Below, piece by piece: positions 62,586 through 64,000 of a stretch of DNA of 64,000 nt (position 1 is its first letter; each line of letters begins with the position of its first letter). Source of the DNA: Proteiniclasticum sp043951855 (GTDB lineage: Bacteria > Bacillota > Clostridia > Clostridiales > Clostridiaceae); NCBI RefSeq assembly GCF_043951855.1, contig NZ_JBINJW010000006.1:62001-126000 (forward strand), read 5' to 3'. Position numbers and translations under genes: made by a program. The notes beneath the pieces were generated by a model, which worked only from the letters and a program-made list of their open reading frames with translations, was not told where the DNA came from and did not search any database.

Positions 62586-62625
62586 GTTGTAGCAATAAGA
62601 GTAAAATATGTCAATATTTTAACAA
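62586..62625 (-). promoter_or_regulatory. hyd operon promoter with Rex-like operator
   Basis: On the minus strand TTGACA (plus 62609-62614), 17-base spacer, TACAAC (plus 62586-62591). Overlapping the -35 is the 18-bp ATGTCAA-TATT-TTAACAA (62608-62625), which matches 12 of 14 fixed positions of the clostridial Rex box TTGTTAA-N4-TTAACAA. Rex represses NADH-oxidising fermentation genes when NADH/NAD+ is low. Confidence 0.6.
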
Positions 62626-62793
62626 ATATTTATCAAATGCAAACTTTTCGTGATTCTTATTAAGAATCTGATGGACAGAACAGAGTTTTCATCTGATTTG
62701 CGCTGTTTGGACTGCTGAATAATCGCAAGCTGGAAAGAAGTTGCGCGAAGTTTAAAAAGATTGTAAAGAAGATGTATTTATGCTGAGTTTCAT

Positions 62794-62801
62794 GGTATAA
62801 T
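62794..62801 (+). promoter_or_regulatory. -10 region of the ABC-F promoter
   Basis: TGGTATAAT (TATAAT at 62796-62801) is an extended -10 element about 75 bases before the ATG; no good -35 is visible. Confidence 0.5.
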
Positions 62802-62875
62802 CATAATTTGTGTGAAAGAAAATTCATGGATGAATGCAATGATGAAAATAAAGTAATATGGAGTGAATAAATTCA

Positions 62876-64000
62876 ATGCTAAATGTAAACAATGTAAGTC
62901 TGAGATATGGTGGAAGAAAACTGTTCGACGATGTGAATATCAAATTCACATCAGGCAACTGCTATGGTGTAATTGGCGCCAACGGTGCTGGTAAATCAAC
63001 CTTTCTGAAAATACTGTCCGGTGAAATTGAACCGAACACAGGAGATGTGTCATTAGGTAAAGACATGAGAATGTCTGTGCTGAAGCAGGACCATTTCCAG
63101 TTTGACCAGGAGAAGGTCATAGATACAGTCATCAAGGGTAATGACAGGTTGTACCAGATTATGAAGGAAAAAGATGAAATATACAGCAAAGAGGATTTTT
63201 CCGATGAAGATGGAATAAGAGCATCTATACTGGAAGGCGAGTTTGCTGAGCTGAACGGGTGGGAAGCGGAAGCCGAAGCGGCATCTCTTCTATTAGGCCT
63301 TGGTGTGGATACCGACAAGCACGACAGAATTCTGAGCGAACTGGAAAGTGCTGAGAAAATCAAGGTGCTGCTTGCTCAGGCATTGTTTGGCAAGCCCGAC
63401 GTACTGATTCTGGATGAGCCTACAAATGATCTGGATCTGCCATCCATCACATGGCTTGAAAACTATCTTGCGGATTTTGAAGGCACTGTCATTGTAGTAT
63501 CTCATGACAGACATTTTCTTAATATGATCTGTACACATATCTGTGATGTGGATTACGGCAAGATCAAGATCTACATGGGGAATTACGATTTCTGGTATGA
63601 GTCAAGTCAGCTTATGGCTCAGCTCATGAAGGATTCAAACAAGAAGAAGGAAGAGAAGATCAGAGATCTTCAGAGCTTCATCACCAGATTCTCCGCAAAT
63701 GCGTCAAAATCGAAGCAGGCTACTTCAAGGAAGAAGCTGCTGGATAAGATTACTTTGGATGATATAGCAGTATCAAACAGAAGATATCCCTTCGTAGGAT
63801 TCAAACCTGAAAGAGAACCAGGGAATGATATCCTCATCGTGGAAAACCTTACAAAATCCATAGATGGAGTAAAAGTGCTGGACAATGTATCTTTCATTGT
63901 CGGCAGAGAAGATAAAATCGCATTTGCTGGAAATGATATTTCAGTAAGTACACTCTTCAAGATCCTGGCAGGGGAAATGGAACCAGACAGCGGTTCCTAC
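62876..64000 (+). CDS. ABC-F family ATPase (3' end outside window)
   Basis: A soluble twin-ATPase of the ABC-F class that acts on ribosomes. The first 375 residues are present, covering NBD1 with Walker A GANGAGKST (about 35-43) and Walker B VLILDEPTNDLD, the linker (about 240-300) and the start of NBD2. The NBD1 signature, usually LSGGEK-like, is LESAEKIKV, an unusual form; YbiT-type members are also degenerate here. GGAGTGA lies nine bases before the ATG. The frame is open to the window end. Membership of a YbiT-like subgroup is inference. Confidence 0.92.
   Translation, partial: MLNVNNVSLRYGGRKLFDDVNIKFTSGNCYGVIGANGAGKSTFLKILSGEIEPNTGDVSLGKDMRMSVLKQDHFQFDQEKVIDTVIKGNDRLYQIMKEKDEIYSKEDFSDEDGIRASILEGEFAELNGWEAEAEAASLLLGLGVDTDKHDRILSELESAEKIKVLLAQALFGKPDVLILDEPTNDLDLPSITWLENYLADFEGTVIVVSHDRHFLNMICTHICDVDYGKIKIYMGNYDFWYESSQLMAQLMKDSNKKKEEKIRDLQSFITRFSANASKSKQATSRKKLLDKITLDDIAVSNRRYPFVGFKPEREPGNDILIVENLTKSIDGVKVLDNVSFIVGREDKIAFAGNDISVSTLFKILAGEMEPDSGSY

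Larger units (their letters stand above)
62545..62875. other. Divergent intergenic region hydC / ABC-F
   Basis: About 330 bases. It holds the hyd promoter and Rex-like site (minus strand), a perfect 7-bp inverted repeat GATTCTT/AAGAATC (62652-62658, 62662-62668) and the ABC-F promoter near 62796. The rest is AT-rich with no recognisable gene. Confidence 0.5.

Noticed and set aside
1..64000. tRNA or rRNA genes, CRISPR arrays, transposases, phage genes or att sites
   Set aside because: None were recognised on either strand by reading; every long coding region is accounted for by cellular genes.

Overview
The window is chromosomal DNA from a low-to-moderate GC Gram-positive anaerobe, most likely a member of the Clostridia. 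The evidence is AGGAGG-type ribosome sites with frequent TTG starts, a T-box leader on alaS, a SufCBDSU operon, RNase J and YlbF, an IreB homologue, an NADH-linked trimeric [FeFe]-hydrogenase and a flavodiiron protein. I cannot assign genus or species. There are no rRNA or tRNA genes, CRISPR arrays, insertion sequences or prophage genes. Almost all of it reads as vertically inherited housekeeping sequence with a few accessory insertions.

Layout. 1-7.8 kb holds translation and RNA genes (infB 3' part, rbfA, nrnA, truB, ribF, rpsO, pnp). 7.8-13.7 kb holds a lipoprotein, a DUF6440 protein, an FtsK/SpoIIIE translocase, pgsA and two small membrane proteins. 13.7-15.9 kb (minus strand) is a split ThrE-type amino-acid exporter with a 54-residue protein and a HAD phosphatase. 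16.1-22.5 kb is glyA and the sufCBDSU iron-sulfur operon. 22.5-29.2 kb is a mixed metabolic stretch (rhodanese lipoprotein, flavin reductase-like protein, PHP phosphatase, a MarR gene with a damaged or unusual 5' end, a histidine phosphatase, aroD, a GH3 glycosidase). 29.2-33.4 kb is rarA, an IscR-type regulator, a second cysteine desulfurase and mnmA.

33.4-37.2 kb carries membrane and stress proteins plus a Crp/Fnr regulator divergent from a membrane polyferredoxin. From 37.4 kb to 55.1 kb the backbone alaS-ireB-ruvX-DUF1292 ... mltG ... trmR-trhP-udk matches the gene order I recall for Bacillus (alaS-yrzL-yrrK-yrzB-yrrL-yrrM-yrrN/O-udk). It is interrupted by fur-rnj-ylbF-typA and by a 5-FCL, GNAT, ku and ligD block. 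55.1-56.9 kb has aroE overlapping an orphan PilT-type ATPase. 56.9-62.5 kb (minus strand) has fprA and hydCBA. The window ends inside an ABC-F ATPase gene.

Functional links: two Fe-S/sulfur systems are present. SufSU-BCD builds clusters, and IscS with MnmA supplies sulfur for tRNA thiolation under an IscR-like sensor. RNase J, YlbF and PNPase represent mRNA turnover. HydABC and FprA represent anaerobic electron disposal and O2/NO defence. The less ordinary signals are regulatory: several near-perfect palindromes sit exactly on promoters (lipoprotein, iscR, crp, ruvX, trmR, hyd). No wholly new multi-gene system is evident.
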